From: Acidiphilium acidophilum | GTDB taxonomy: Bacteria; Pseudomonadota; Alphaproteobacteria; Acetobacterales; Acetobacteraceae | Reading direction: 5' to 3' | Length of the DNA stretch: 64,000 bases | Assembly: GCF_033842475.1 (NCBI RefSeq) | Contig: NZ_JAWXYB010000001.1 | Location: 1 to 64,000, forward strand | In this document: piece by piece, positions 54,480-63,290 of the stretch | Numbering within the stretch: the first letter of the stretch is position 1 | How the letters are laid out: every line of letters starts with the position of its first letter | Notes under the pieces: generated by a model | What the model saw: the letters and a program-made list of their open reading frames with translations, nothing else | Told to the model about the DNA's origin: nothing | Databases searched by the model: none | Program-made: the position numbers and the translations under genes

Positions 54480-55064
54480 ATGCGAATCGCTTCATTGCTT
54501 CAACGTGGCCTCTGGCTCGAATACATAACCCTCGGCTGGAATGTCGTGGGCACACCCGTAATGCTGATCACGGCTGAAAAAGCAGGGTCAACAGCCCTTG
54601 TCGGTTTCGGGCTTGATAGTGCCATCGAAATTTTTGCGTCCGTTGTCGTCGTTTGGCAGCTCAAAGGCGTTGAACGAAGCCGGGAAGGCTTGGCGCTAAA
54701 ACTTATCGGTGCTGCATTCATCGCGCTGGCAATATACGTCTTTGTGCAATCGGGGTGGGTACTGCTGACCGGCAGCCATCCAAAACCTTCGCTGTTTGGC
54801 ATCGTCTGGCTCGCGGTGACGTGCGTCATCATGTTGTTACTGGCGTGGGGTAAGCTGACGACTGGTCGCCAGCTTGGCAATCCGGTGCTCACTACGGAAG
54901 CGCGCGTCACCGTAATCGATGCCGCTCTCGCTGCTGCTGTACTGGTAGGTGTCGGCCTCAATGCCCTCGCGGGATGGTGGTGGGCCGATCCTCTGGCTGG
55001 CTTGGTCATCGTGTATTACGGGGTGACGGAAGGCCGCGCCGCTTGGAAGCATGGCGCCGCATAA
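54480..55064 (+). CDS. Short cation transporter of the CDF superfamily
   Basis: A protein of about 194 residues with five to six helices: LEYITLGWNVVGTPVMLITA, ALVGFGLDSAIEIFASVVVV, LKLIGAAFIALAIYVFVQSG, IVWLAVTCVIMLLLAWGKL, VTVIDAALAAAVLVGVGLNA and ADPLAGLVIVYYG. Acidic residues in helices 2 and 5 (LDSAIE, VIDAAL) take the place of CDF metal ligands. It lacks the usual C-terminal cytoplasmic domain. The start is uncertain, with no good ribosome-binding site. Confidence 0.7.
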   Translation: MRIASLLQRGLWLEYITLGWNVVGTPVMLITAEKAGSTALVGFGLDSAIEIFASVVVVWQLKGVERSREGLALKLIGAAFIALAIYVFVQSGWVLLTGSHPKPSLFGIVWLAVTCVIMLLLAWGKLTTGRQLGNPVLTTEARVTVIDAALAAAVLVGVGLNALAGWWWADPLAGLVIVYYGVTEGRAAWKHGAA

Positions 55065-55163
55065 ATCTTGATTTATGCGGTGCAAAACAAGGCTTGCGTG
55101 TTCATAAAATAGTCTCCTCAGACTTATTTCGTGAGAGCCATTTCTTTATGGCGCGCGTCTATG

Positions 55164-56162
55164 TCAAACCGTTTCGTTGGAGTGCAGCGCGCAGGCATGT
55201 GCGCCGGTGCCATCTTCAACCTGGAACGTCGCATGGCTGATTCCGTAATGCTCTTTCAATTCCTCGGCCGCCTCATGCAACAGCCCGTCATCCAGCCCCG
55301 CGCCTGGCCTGACCAGATGCGCGGTGAGCGCTGTCTCAGTTGTGCTCATGCCCCAAATATGGAGATCGTGGATGTCGGCCACGCCGGGCAACCCACGTAA
55401 AAAGGCCTCGACTTTTGCCGCATTCACGCCGGGCGGTACGGCGTCCAAAGCGAGGTTCATGGAATCACGCAGCAGTGACCAGGTGCCGACCACGATAATC
55501 GCGCTGACGACAAGGCTAATGGCCGGATCGACCCACAGCCAGCCCGTAAAATAGATCACGGCACCGGCGACCACCACGCCCAAGGCAACAAACGCATCAG
55601 ACGCCATGTGCATGAACGCCCCCTTGATATTCAGGTCGTCCTTGCGGCCCGCCATGAACAGCAAGGCAGTGGCGCCGTTGATCATGATGCCAATCGCCGC
55701 GACCGCCATAATAATGGAGCCGCCGGATGGTTCTGGTTCGATCAGCCGGCGCAGGCCCTCCCAGGCTATCCCGCCGGTTACGATCAGCAGCACAATCGCA
55801 TTGCTGAGGGCAGCGAGAATGGAGGATCGGCGCAACCCATACGTATAGCGCGTGCTGGGGCGCCGCCGTGCCAAGATGGAGGCCAGCCACGCACTGGCCA
55901 AGCCAAGCACATCGCCAAGGTTATGCCCGGCATCAGCCAGCAGTGCCAGCGAATGCGCCACGATGCCGTAAAACGCCTCGCCAACCACGTAAGCGAGGTT
56001 GAGCACGATGCCGATCGCGAACGCCTTCCCGAAATTTGCCGGGGTGTGCTGGTGTCCATGCCCGTGATGGTCATGCCCCTTATGGTCATCATGGTCATCA
56101 TGATCATCGTGATCATCGTGGCCGTCTTGGTTGCCGACGGTGGCGTGCTGATGTGCGGACAT
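55164..56162 (-). CDS. CzcD/DmeF-type cation diffusion facilitator
   Basis: A 332-residue CDF exporter with a His/Asp-rich N-terminus (HDDHDDHDDHDDHKGHDHHG), six helices with the ligand motifs ALLADAGHNLGDVLG and MHMASDAFVALGVV, and a C-terminal domain (ADIHDLHIWGMSTTETALTA). It exports Zn, Co or similar divalent ions. GGAGAA precedes the ATG, three bases past the end of the split CDF gene, so both once shared the MerR-type promoter at 61.7 kb. Confidence 0.9.
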   Translation of the reverse strand: MSAHQHATVGNQDGHDDHDDHDDHDDHKGHDHHGHGHQHTPANFGKAFAIGIVLNLAYVVGEAFYGIVAHSLALLADAGHNLGDVLGLASAWLASILARRRPSTRYTYGLRRSSILAALSNAIVLLIVTGGIAWEGLRRLIEPEPSGGSIIMAVAAIGIMINGATALLFMAGRKDDLNIKGAFMHMASDAFVALGVVVAGAVIYFTGWLWVDPAISLVVSAIIVVGTWSLLRDSMNLALDAVPPGVNAAKVEAFLRGLPGVADIHDLHIWGMSTTETALTAHLVRPGAGLDDGLLHEAAEELKEHYGISHATFQVEDGTGAHACALHSNETV

Positions 56163-56871
56163 AGGCTATTCTCCAGCTGGGATGGGGCGCGGTGAAGGGT
56201 TAAGGCGCAGTTCGGCGCGCGCTTGGCGAAGTATCTGCCAGCCGCCTTGCAGGCCTAGCGCCCCCATGACAGCGGCAACAATAATATCCGGCCAATCGGT
56301 ATGGGTGCCGAACACGCCGGCCGCGGCGAGTAGGACGATCAGATTTCCGATGGCGTCATTGCGCGAACATATCCAGGCCGAGCGCCGGTTCGCGTCACCG
56401 CCGCGGTAACGCCACAGCATCAACGCGACACCGCCATTCGCAAGGAGAGCCGCGAAACCTACGCCCCCCATAACGACGGCGCTCGGTAATGTCCCGGCGT
56501 AAGCGTGCCAGACCGTGTTCGCGAGCACCCATGCCGCGAATGCCAGCATGGTCCAGCCTTTCGCCAGGGCAGCGCGGGAACGCCAAGCGAGTGAGCCTGA
56601 GCATGCAAAGCGATGGGTTTTCGGCGGTATTTGATCACGGTATTTGAGGTTTGGCCGAGAGGCGACCTCGCGGATCGTGGATAATCTGTGGGTAGGGAAT
56701 TCCTTCCTTCCATTCATTCCTTGGTAAGACTGAAAGACCATTCCTCGGCGCCGACCTGCATTTGCTACCGCCGGGAGCGCAGGCAGGGTCAAGGAGGCTC
56801 CGCGCCGCAGGCGTGGATGCCTTGACGCTGCCGAGCACCCGGCGATGCTGGGCAGGGGTGGGCCGGAAGGA

Positions 56872-57324
56872 TCAGCCGCTGGATGCCTGAGTTTCGATGT
56901 GGGCGATCAGTGCCTGGAAGTGATCGACGAATTCCGGGTCGTAGTACTGCGGTTCCTCGAGGGCGAACGCGATGACTTTGCGGTAACACTCGATCGCCTG
57001 GCGATGGTCCCCCTTGGCCTGATGCAGCCGGCCCAGGCACTCGTAGCCGTCGTGGACGTTGGGGAAGCGTGCCAGAACGTCGTGGGCGCCCCGTTCAGCC
57101 TCATCGAATTGCTTCGCCTCGATCAAAGCAAACACCGCATTGGCGGCATCATCCAGATCGTGGTTGCAGTCCTCGCAGAGATGGGCCGAGAGGGGCGACA
57201 CTGCGGCGCTTGCGGCGCGCGCGCGGGCCTCACGGGCGGTTGCCTCATCTTGAGCCATGCAGCAGCGCTTGTATTTCTTGCCGCTGCCGCAGGGACAGAG
57301 ATTATTGCGTCCGACTTTGGTCAT
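56872..57324 (-). CDS. SEC-C motif/TPR protein carried by the transposon
   Basis: A 150-residue protein with an N-terminal SEC-C zinc motif (NNLCPCGSGKKYKRCC) and a TPR-like helical repeat (ALIEAKQFDEAERGAHDVLA; YECLGRLHQAKGDHRQAIEC). It is transcribed away from the transposition genes and is probably cargo. SEC-C motifs bind zinc and mediate protein contact. Function here is unknown. Confidence 0.8.
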   Translation of the reverse strand: MTKVGRNNLCPCGSGKKYKRCCMAQDEATAREARARAASAAVSPLSAHLCEDCNHDLDDAANAVFALIEAKQFDEAERGAHDVLARFPNVHDGYECLGRLHQAKGDHRQAIECYRKVIAFALEEPQYYDPEFVDHFQALIAHIETQASSG

Positions 57325-57356
57325 CCCGCCAATTTCAATTCAAAGGATGGTGCCCC

Positions 57357-57938
57357 TTGTATCAAGCAGTGCTGGCTGATGCCAAGTTTCATGAACAGTT
57401 GCTCCTGTTTGATCGCGATATCGCGGCGGCCGCCCGGGCGTCAGGATGCACGACATGCGGTGGCGTCCTTCATTCGGCGCAATTTCAGCGCAAACCGCGC
57501 GGTGGTCCCCCAGGTTTGAGTGAGGCGTTCGGCCAACGCTTCAGCTTCTGCTGCGCGATCGACGGTTGTCGCAAGCGAACCACCCCGGCATCGCTGCGCT
57601 TTCTGGGTCGTAAGGTTTATCTCGCCACAGTGGTGACGTTGATTTCGGCGATGTGCCATGGGCCCACCGCCACCCGCCTGCGGCAATTGTCAGCCACGCT
57701 CGGGATCGATCGGCGGACGGTCGCGCGCTGGCGCGTCTGGTGGCTCTCGACATTCACGTCCGAGGAGAGCGCGTTCCGCCCGATTGCCGCGGCAGCCTTC
57801 ATGCCTCCGGTCGACACCGCAACTCTGCCAGCCTCGGTGCTCGCTCGTTTTCGCGGCGGCATCGAACAACAGCTCGTCTCCCTGCTTCGGTTCCTGGGGC
57901 CGTTGACCGGCGGAGCCTCGGCGATGCGCGCTTTCTGA
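57357..57938 (+). CDS. Zinc-binding DNA-binding protein of the transposon
   Basis: About 193 residues from a TTG at 57357 preceded by AAGGA (start tentative). A CTTCGG pair and a FSFCCAIDGCRKR segment look like a zinc ribbon, and LSATLGIDRRTVARWRVWWL is a clear HTH. The C-terminal end is helical. It lies 88 bp before the transposase gene. The features suit a protein binding transposon ends, which is inference. Confidence 0.6.
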   Translation: MYQAVLADAKFHEQLLLFDRDIAAAARASGCTTCGGVLHSAQFQRKPRGGPPGLSEAFGQRFSFCCAIDGCRKRTTPASLRFLGRKVYLATVVTLISAMCHGPTATRLRQLSATLGIDRRTVARWRVWWLSTFTSEESAFRPIAAAAFMPPVDTATLPASVLARFRGGIEQQLVSLLRFLGPLTGGASAMRAF

Positions 57939-58026
57939 CGGGCGTCGCCGACCCGCAGAAGATGCACGTCGCCGACGATCGGCGAGGTGCTTACCGTAGG
58001 CCCGCTGATTGTTTTGGAGGGCGGAC

Positions 58027-59481
58027 GTGACGGAACGAGGCAGATCGCGTGTTCAGGATCGCTGGGCGCAACTGCGGTTCTCGGTGATCGGTCACTTGTT
58101 GGCCGCACCGCCGGAGGCGGGCGCGCTACGCGCGGCCCTGAAGCAACTGGCGGCCCGTGAATGGCGGCATCCGAGTACCGGTGAACCGGTTCGCTTTGGT
58201 GTCTCGACGATCGAGCGCTGGTTCTACATCGGCCGGAATGAGCGCCAAGACCCGGTGGGTGTGCTGCGGCGCAAACGCCGCGAGGACGCCGGTCAGCAGG
58301 CGTCGATGACTGATGAGCTCCGCGAAGCCTTGCGAGCTCAATATCAAGCCCACAAGAGCTGGAGTGTGCGGTTGCATCACGACAACCTCGTCGCCCTGGC
58401 CGAGACCCGGTCAGAACTGCGCCCGGTGCCCTCCTACGCCACGGTCCGGCGCTTCCTGACGACCCACGGCATGACCAAGCGGTCCCCGATGACGGCGCGC
58501 CAGACCGCCGGTGCCCTGGCTGCCGCAGCCAGGCTCGATGCCCGGGAGGTCCGCAGCTATGAGTGCGAGTATGTGAACGGGACCTGGCACTGGGATTGTC
58601 ATTCCGGTTCGCGCAAGGTGCTGACACCGCGAGGGGAGTGGCGAACGCCGATCCTGTTCGGCGTGCTCGATGACCGCTCGCGGTTGGCCTGCCACCTGCA
58701 ATGGTATCTGTCCGAGAGCGCGGAGGTCATTGCCCACGGTCTGTCGCAGGCCATGCAGAAGCGCGGCATGCCCCGCTCGGCCATGAGTGACAACGGCGCG
58801 GCGATGACGGCGACCGAGATCACCGAAGGTCTCGCCCGGCTCGGCGTGGTTCATCAGACCACGCTGCCCTACAGCCCCTACATGAACGGCAAGCAGGAGG
58901 TCCTCTGGGGATCGGTCGAGGGTCGGCTGATGGCCATGCTCGAAGGTGTCAATGACCTCACCCTGGCCCGGCTCAACGAGGCGACCCAGGCCTGGGTAGA
59001 CTACGACTACAATCGCAAGCACCACAGCGAGATCGACGCCACCCCCCTGGCGCGCTTTCTCGCCGGCCCCACCGTGACACGACCATGCCCGGATGCCGCA
59101 ACTCTGAGACTGGCGTTCACCCGCAGCGAGCAGCGGACCTTGCGAAGGAGCGATGGCACGATCGTCATCGAAGGCCGCCGGTTCGAAGTGCCGAACCAAT
59201 ATCGGCACCTCACCACATTGGAGGTCCGCTTCGCCGCCTGGGATCTTACCTTGGTTCACCTCGTCGATCCGCAAACCGGCACCGTGCTCTGCAGGCTGTT
59301 CCCCCAGGACAAGGCCGCCAACGCCAACGGTCTGCGCCGCGGTTTGCAGCCTGTCAGCGCTGACCCGGTCGCGCCGCCGGCCCGCGGGATCGCGCCGTTG
59401 CTGGCCGACATGATCAAGCGGCAAGCGGCAACCGGATTGCCCCCAGCCTATCTCCACAAAGACGAAGGAGACGACGCGTGA
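58027..59481 (+). CDS. DDE integrase-type transposase (rve core, Mu-like C-terminal domain)
   Basis: A 484-residue protein from GTG 58027 after GGAGG. It has an HTH region, then an rve core with acidic residues in GTWHWDCHSGSRKVL, AMSDNGAAMTATEI and NGKQEVLWGSVEGR, and a Mu-type beta-barrel (GTIVIEGRRFEVPNQYRHLT). The core resembles IS481/Tn5053 TniA-type enzymes that act with an ATPase partner. The stop overlaps the ATPase gene. Confidence 0.88.
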   Translation: MTERGRSRVQDRWAQLRFSVIGHLLAAPPEAGALRAALKQLAAREWRHPSTGEPVRFGVSTIERWFYIGRNERQDPVGVLRRKRREDAGQQASMTDELREALRAQYQAHKSWSVRLHHDNLVALAETRSELRPVPSYATVRRFLTTHGMTKRSPMTARQTAGALAAAARLDAREVRSYECEYVNGTWHWDCHSGSRKVLTPRGEWRTPILFGVLDDRSRLACHLQWYLSESAEVIAHGLSQAMQKRGMPRSAMSDNGAAMTATEITEGLARLGVVHQTTLPYSPYMNGKQEVLWGSVEGRLMAMLEGVNDLTLARLNEATQAWVDYDYNRKHHSEIDATPLARFLAGPTVTRPCPDAATLRLAFTRSEQRTLRRSDGTIVIEGRRFEVPNQYRHLTTLEVRFAAWDLTLVHLVDPQTGTVLCRLFPQDKAANANGLRRGLQPVSADPVAPPARGIAPLLADMIKRQAATGLPPAYLHKDEGDDA

Positions 59482-60323
59482 ACAACAAACTGCTCGCACT
59501 GTACGGTCTCAAGTGGAACCCGTTCACGCCCAACGTGCCGACCGAGGCTCTGCATGTCTCGCCTCGTCTGGAGTCGTTCTGTTGGCGCGTCCAGCATCTT
59601 GCCGGCGAAGGCGGCTTCGCCCTGGTCACCGGTGCGCCGGGTTCCGGCAAATCGGCCGCCTTGCGGATCCTGGCCGCGTCGCTGGCAACATTGCGCGACG
59701 TGACCGTCGGCGTGATCAGCCGGCCTCAGGCCAACATCGCCGATTTCTACCGCGAGATGGGCGAGTTGTTCGGCGTCGAGTTGCGCCCGCATAATCGCTG
59801 GGGTGGCGCTAAAATCCTGCGCCAACGCTGGCAGGCTCATATCCAGACGACCCTCTCCAGGCCGGTACTGCTGGTCGATGAAGCCCAGGAGATGCAGCCC
59901 GCCGTCCTCGCTGAACTCCGCCTCCTCGCCTCAGCTGACCTCGATTCCCACATCCTCCTGACCATCGTCCTGGCCGGCGACGGACGGCTCGCCGAACGCC
60001 TGCGCTCCGAGGAGTTCCTCCCTCTCGCCAGCCGCATGCGTGTCCGCCTGGCAATCGAACGCGCCACCCCCCAGGATCTGCAGGAGACCCTGCAGCTTGC
60101 CATCCGCCAGGCCGGCGCCCCCACCCTGATGACCCCGGAAGTGATCGCGACGATCTGCGATCACGCCCAAGGCAATCTACGAACCCTGATGATCATGGCG
60201 GCCGACCTGCTGGACGCCGCTGCACAGCGCGAGGCGCGTCAGATCGACGAGACGCTGTTCTTCGAAACCTTCGCCATACCCACGCCAAACACAACCAAGG
60301 CGACCGCCCGCCAACGGCGATGA
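59478..60323 (+). CDS. ExeA/TniB-type AAA ATPase transposition partner
   Basis: A 281-residue protein starting at a GTG after GAAGGAG. N-terminal LYGLKWNPFTPN is typical of ExeA-like proteins, Walker A TGAPGSGKSAAL near residues 52-63, and Walker B VLLVDEAQEMQP. Such ATPases select target sites and activate the transposase. Coupled to both neighbours by stop-start overlaps. Confidence 0.9.
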   Translation: MNNKLLALYGLKWNPFTPNVPTEALHVSPRLESFCWRVQHLAGEGGFALVTGAPGSGKSAALRILAASLATLRDVTVGVISRPQANIADFYREMGELFGVELRPHNRWGGAKILRQRWQAHIQTTLSRPVLLVDEAQEMQPAVLAELRLLASADLDSHILLTIVLAGDGRLAERLRSEEFLPLASRMRVRLAIERATPQDLQETLQLAIRQAGAPTLMTPEVIATICDHAQGNLRTLMIMAADLLDAAAQREARQIDETLFFETFAIPTPNTTKATARQRR

Positions 60324-61273
60324 CCCCGCTTCCGGTCCAGCCAGCCTACCACCTCACCGACCGCCCCGAGCAGCACCGCTGGCTCGTCGAGGGACTGTGG
60401 GCCGAAGAAGCCGTCGGCATCATCGGCGGGGAACCCAAATGCTGCAAATCTTTCCTCGCCCTCGATCTGGCCGTCGCCGTCGCCGCGGGCGTCCCTTGTC
60501 TGCGCCGCTTCGCCGTGACACGCCCCGGCCGCGTCCTGCTCTACCCCGCCGAGGACGCGCTTCACATTGTCCGCCAGCGCCTCGAAAGCATCTGTGCGGC
60601 CGCCGGTACCCAACTCGCCGCACTCGATGTTCAGGTGATCACCGCACCCAGCCTGCGCCTCGATCTCGAAGACGACCGCGCGCGTCTCGCCGACACCATC
60701 GCCAGGCTGAAACCGCGGCTCCTCGTGCTCGATCCGTTCGTGCGCCTGCACCGCATCGATGAGAACGTCAGCGGCGAAGTCGCACCCCTGCTCGCCTTCC
60801 TGCGCGACATGCAGCGGCACCATGCTATCGCCGTCGCTGTCGTCCACCATGCAAAAAAAGGCGCCGGGACACTCCGCGCCGGTCAGGCCCTGCGCGGATC
60901 ATCCGAGTTCCACGCCTGGGGCGATTCCAACCTCTATCTCCGCCGCGATGGCGACGATCGCATCATCCTCACCCCAGAGCATCGCGCCGCGCCCGCCATG
61001 CCCAGCATCACACTCGAACTGAACCAGCACGAGACTGCCTTGGCACTCGAACCCATTCACGCGAGCGAACCATCACCCGACAATGCCACACCAAAATCCC
61101 TCGACGATCGCATCACCGCCGCCCTCGCCGAAACCGGCCAGCCCCAGCCGTTCACCGATCTCCGCGCCCGCTGCCGCATCCGCGCCGCCACCCTCTATCA
61201 GCGCCTCACCGCGATGATCGACAACGGCTGCGTCATCAAATCCCCCGACGGATACCGCCTCACCAAAAACTGA
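60320..61273 (+). CDS. RecA-like (RepA/AAA_25-type) ATPase of the transposon
   Basis: A 317-residue protein. The P-loop reads GGEPKCCKSFLALDLAVAVA near residues 37-56, where the usual second Gly is Cys but the Lys-Ser pair remains. A Walker B-like strand is LLVLDPFVRLH and a sensor region AVAVVHHAKKGAG. A C-terminal winged-helix-like segment (FTDLRARCRIRAATLYQRLT) follows. Replication-type helicase relatives share this fold. Its role in transposition is not known. Confidence 0.8.
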   Translation: MTPLPVQPAYHLTDRPEQHRWLVEGLWAEEAVGIIGGEPKCCKSFLALDLAVAVAAGVPCLRRFAVTRPGRVLLYPAEDALHIVRQRLESICAAAGTQLAALDVQVITAPSLRLDLEDDRARLADTIARLKPRLLVLDPFVRLHRIDENVSGEVAPLLAFLRDMQRHHAIAVAVVHHAKKGAGTLRAGQALRGSSEFHAWGDSNLYLRRDGDDRIILTPEHRAAPAMPSITLELNQHETALALEPIHASEPSPDNATPKSLDDRITAALAETGQPQPFTDLRARCRIRAATLYQRLTAMIDNGCVIKSPDGYRLTKN

Positions 61274-61719
61274 CCCCAGTCCCGCCAGGGCATCAACCGC
61301 GATTAAGGCACGGCAAACCTCAACCACCGCGCCAACCAGGCCCCGCATCACCAATGCATACTTCCGCTTCCCGCTTCCCGGCCCCCCTACAGAACACGGG
61401 AAGTGGAACCCGGAAGTCCATAAGATTTCGCGACCGGAGGACCATCAAACAACGTGATCCTGCTCACGAGCGCCATTCCGGCAACACCCAGGCTGATGGC
61501 GTAATTGGCGAAATCGCCAAGAAAATCGAGCGCGTCCGCCTGCAAAGCTGCCGACCCCGCCGCGGCCCCGGCGACGATCTCGCCAGCAAAAAACCCGCCA
61601 TTGACGATCAACGCGATCAAGAGAACGCGCCGCCATCCCGGGTCCAGGACGGGCGTGGCCGTAGCAGGCGCGCAACAGCTTTTAGACATGCTCATCCTCG
61701 ACGAAGCAGTGAAAAATGG

Positions 61720-61750
61720 TGTATGCACCCTGTAGCAGCTACAGGGTCAA
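61720..61750 (-). promoter_or_regulatory. MerR-type promoter-operator of the CDF operon
   Basis: On the minus strand TTGACC (-35, complement of 61745-61750) and CATACA (-10, complement of 61720-61725) are 19 bp apart. The spacer holds a perfect 9-3-9 dyad (61727-61735 and 61739-61747, ACCCTGTAG). It should drive the split CDF gene and, before the transposon arrived, the CzcD-type gene behind it. Confidence 0.85.
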
Positions 61751-61754
61751 GACC

Positions 61755-62159
61755 ATGGATCATGACAATTTGAGCATCGGCGATCTGGCGCGCGCGACCG
61801 ACACCAAGGTTGAGACGGTCCGGTACTACGAGAAAGCGGGCCTACTCCCCGAACCCTCACGCACTGCAGGAAATTATCGCGCCTACCGAGCCGAACATCT
61901 GGCGCGGTTGAGCTTCGTGCGCCGGGCACGCGATCTCGGGTTTTCATTGGATCAGGTACGCGAATTGTTGCGTCTGGCTGATCAAAAAGACCAATCTTGC
62001 GCGCAAATCGACATCATCGCCCGCAGTCACCTGGCCGAAGTGGATCGTAAAATCACGGATTTGATCGCGTTGGGGAACGAGTTGCGACAGATTGTTGGGC
62101 AATGCAGGCACGGCACGGTCGCTGAATGCAGGATCATCGAGGCGTTATCGCCAGACTGA
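61755..62159 (+). CDS. MerR-family metal-responsive regulator of the CDF operon
   Basis: A 134-residue protein starting MDHDNLSIGDLA, with the MerR winged helix (DTKVETVRYYEKAGLLPEPS), a dimerisation helix and cysteines in KDQSCAQID, VGQCRHG and VAECRII that fit a Zn/Cd/Co-type sensor. It is divergent from the promoter at 61720-61750, which it presumably activates. Metal specificity cannot be read with certainty. Confidence 0.88.
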   Translation: MDHDNLSIGDLARATDTKVETVRYYEKAGLLPEPSRTAGNYRAYRAEHLARLSFVRRARDLGFSLDQVRELLRLADQKDQSCAQIDIIARSHLAEVDRKITDLIALGNELRQIVGQCRHGTVAECRIIEALSPD

Positions 62160-62200
62160 TCGTCACAGCAAAGGCATTCGCTTGGTGGACACCGTATTGA

Positions 62201-62521
62201 TTAGCCTGCTGCGGCCTGTTGCCAAAACGTCATGATGAGGCCGCCGATCACGATAAAAGCGCCACCAACTAAAATCGGCACCGTAGGCGCTTGGCCAAAG
62301 GCAAAATATGAGATGGCCTGGGCCGCCACAAAGAATAACGCCACATATACACCAAGCAAGCGGCCGAAATCCCAACCGGGAAGATTGACCACGACGCCAT
62401 AAACAAACAGCGTCACCGCACCCGCAACAAACCAAAGCCCGCGCGGCATTCCGCTCACGCCAAGCCCTTTGCGAATAAGAGCGTCCCCGCCGGATTCCAA
62501 AAAGGCGGCAAGGGTAAGCAT
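62201..62521 (-). CDS. Small four-helix membrane protein (UPF0060/SMR-like)
   Basis: A 106-residue protein with four hydrophobic segments (MLTLAAFLESGGDALI; LWFVAGAVTLFVYGVVV; LLGVYVALFFVAAQAISYFA; VPILVGGAFIVIGGLIMTFW). The LAAFLE and GVYVA pattern resembles the YnfA/UPF0060 family. In-frame residues upstream of the ATG (LPALL) are hydrophobic too, so the 5' end may have been lost by recombination. No ribosome-binding site is visible. Confidence 0.5.
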   Translation of the reverse strand: MLTLAAFLESGGDALIRKGLGVSGMPRGLWFVAGAVTLFVYGVVVNLPGWDFGRLLGVYVALFFVAAQAISYFAFGQAPTVPILVGGAFIVIGGLIMTFWQQAAAG

Positions 62522-62948
62522 GAGCAGGGCAGGCAGAATCTGGTCCTGTCAATCGTCGAAAAAATGTGCGTTCAGTTAATCGAGGTGGTCATCGGATCGG
62601 CAAAAATCCGATTCTTGGCTAGAGACCCCGTCGATAAAGAGCTTCTTAAGCCTGGAAGCCTGATAGGTTTCCAACTATCCCGAGCGTTTGCCGCTGCACT
62701 AACGAACGGCTGCTTTAGAGAAATGGCACAGCTTGCCATAACGGCCGGGTTGAGCGCATTGTACGCAAGCAAGGACGAATTGCTATAAACCAATCTCCAC
62801 TGAAGCACCATTGACGGTTTTTAATAGCTCGTAAGGGGATATTATCGACCTTAATATGCTCTCAAGAAGCACAGTACTTGCACTTCGACTCAATTTCCTA
62901 TAGGCTCTCAAGAGCTAATTAAACGGCATAATGCGCCCTTGAGGAAGT
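62522..62948. promoter_or_regulatory. Intergenic region with hipBA operator-like repeats
   Basis: A 74-codon frame (62564-62788) is present but has no protein-like signature or good start. Before hipB, GCTCTCAAG recurs at 62858-62866 and 62904-62912, the second as the near-palindrome GCTCTCAAGAGC, and GCATAAT (62926-62932) could be the -10 box. These fit an autoregulated hipB promoter. Confidence 0.5.
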
Positions 62949-63290
62949 ATGACCGCTCGCAACCCACTTCTGGCGTCTCCGCCCTTTGCCGTGGAGGATT
63001 CCCTCGTGCGCCTTGGGCAGCGCCTACGCACGGCTAGGCTCCGCCGTAACCTCACCGTTGCCGAAGTCGGCAAGAAGATCGGCGCGGGCTCGCGCGCCGT
63101 TGGCGACGCCGAAAAGGGCAAACCCTCGACGAGCGTCGCCGTCTATGCCGCGCTGCTGTGGGCGTTCGATTTGATCCGAGATCTGGATACCGTTGCTGAC
63201 CCTTCGCACGACGTCGAAGGAATCGCGTTGGCAAAGCGTCAAACGCGCATTCGCGCCCGCCAGACAGGCGGACTCGACAATGACTTCTGA
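62949..63290 (+). CDS. hipB: HipB-type antitoxin (XRE family)
   Basis: A 113-residue protein with an XRE helix-turn-helix (LRTARLRRNLTVAEVGKKIG, then SRAVGDAEKGKPSTSVAVYA) and a basic C-terminal tail. GAGG precedes the ATG. It overlaps the hipA start by 11 bases and should repress its own promoter. Confidence 0.85.
   Translation: MTARNPLLASPPFAVEDSLVRLGQRLRTARLRRNLTVAEVGKKIGAGSRAVGDAEKGKPSTSVAVYAALLWAFDLIRDLDTVADPSHDVEGIALAKRQTRIRARQTGGLDNDF

Larger units (their letters stand above)
56592..61466. mobile_element. Five-gene transposon (4875 bp) with DDE transposase and two ATPases
   Basis: The termini both start TGAGC and share GATGG at positions 21-25 (TGAGCCTGAGCATGCAAAGC on the left; complement of the right end TGAGCAGGATCACGTTGTTT), with about 15 of 25 positions matching. 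A 4-bp duplication CGAG flanks it (56588-56591, 61467-61470). Contents: a SEC-C/TPR gene, a zinc-binding gene, a DDE transposase, an ExeA/TniB-type ATPase and a RecA-like ATPase. Left end carries a repeated GGTATTTGA and right end a repeated CTTCCCG motif, possible transposase sites. Confidence 0.8.
56166..61689 (-). pseudogene. CDF-type cation transporter gene, split by a 4.9-kb transposon
   Basis: The N-terminal half (61689-61467: MSKSCCAPATATPVLDPGWR, helix VLLIALIVNGGFFAGEIVAG, motif LQADALDFLGDFANY) and the C-terminal half (56587-56166: WRSRAALAKGWTM, SRNDAIGNLIVLLAAAGVFG) rejoin in frame as VAGMALAWRSRAAL when the transposon and one CGAG copy are removed, giving 214 residues. The gene is driven from the MerR-type promoter at 61720-61750 and is disrupted as sequenced. 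Confidence 0.88.

Noticed and set aside
62564-62788. 74-codon plus-strand ORF before hipB
   Set aside because: No good start signal or family, and AT-rich intergenic context; mentioned only within the intergenic entry.
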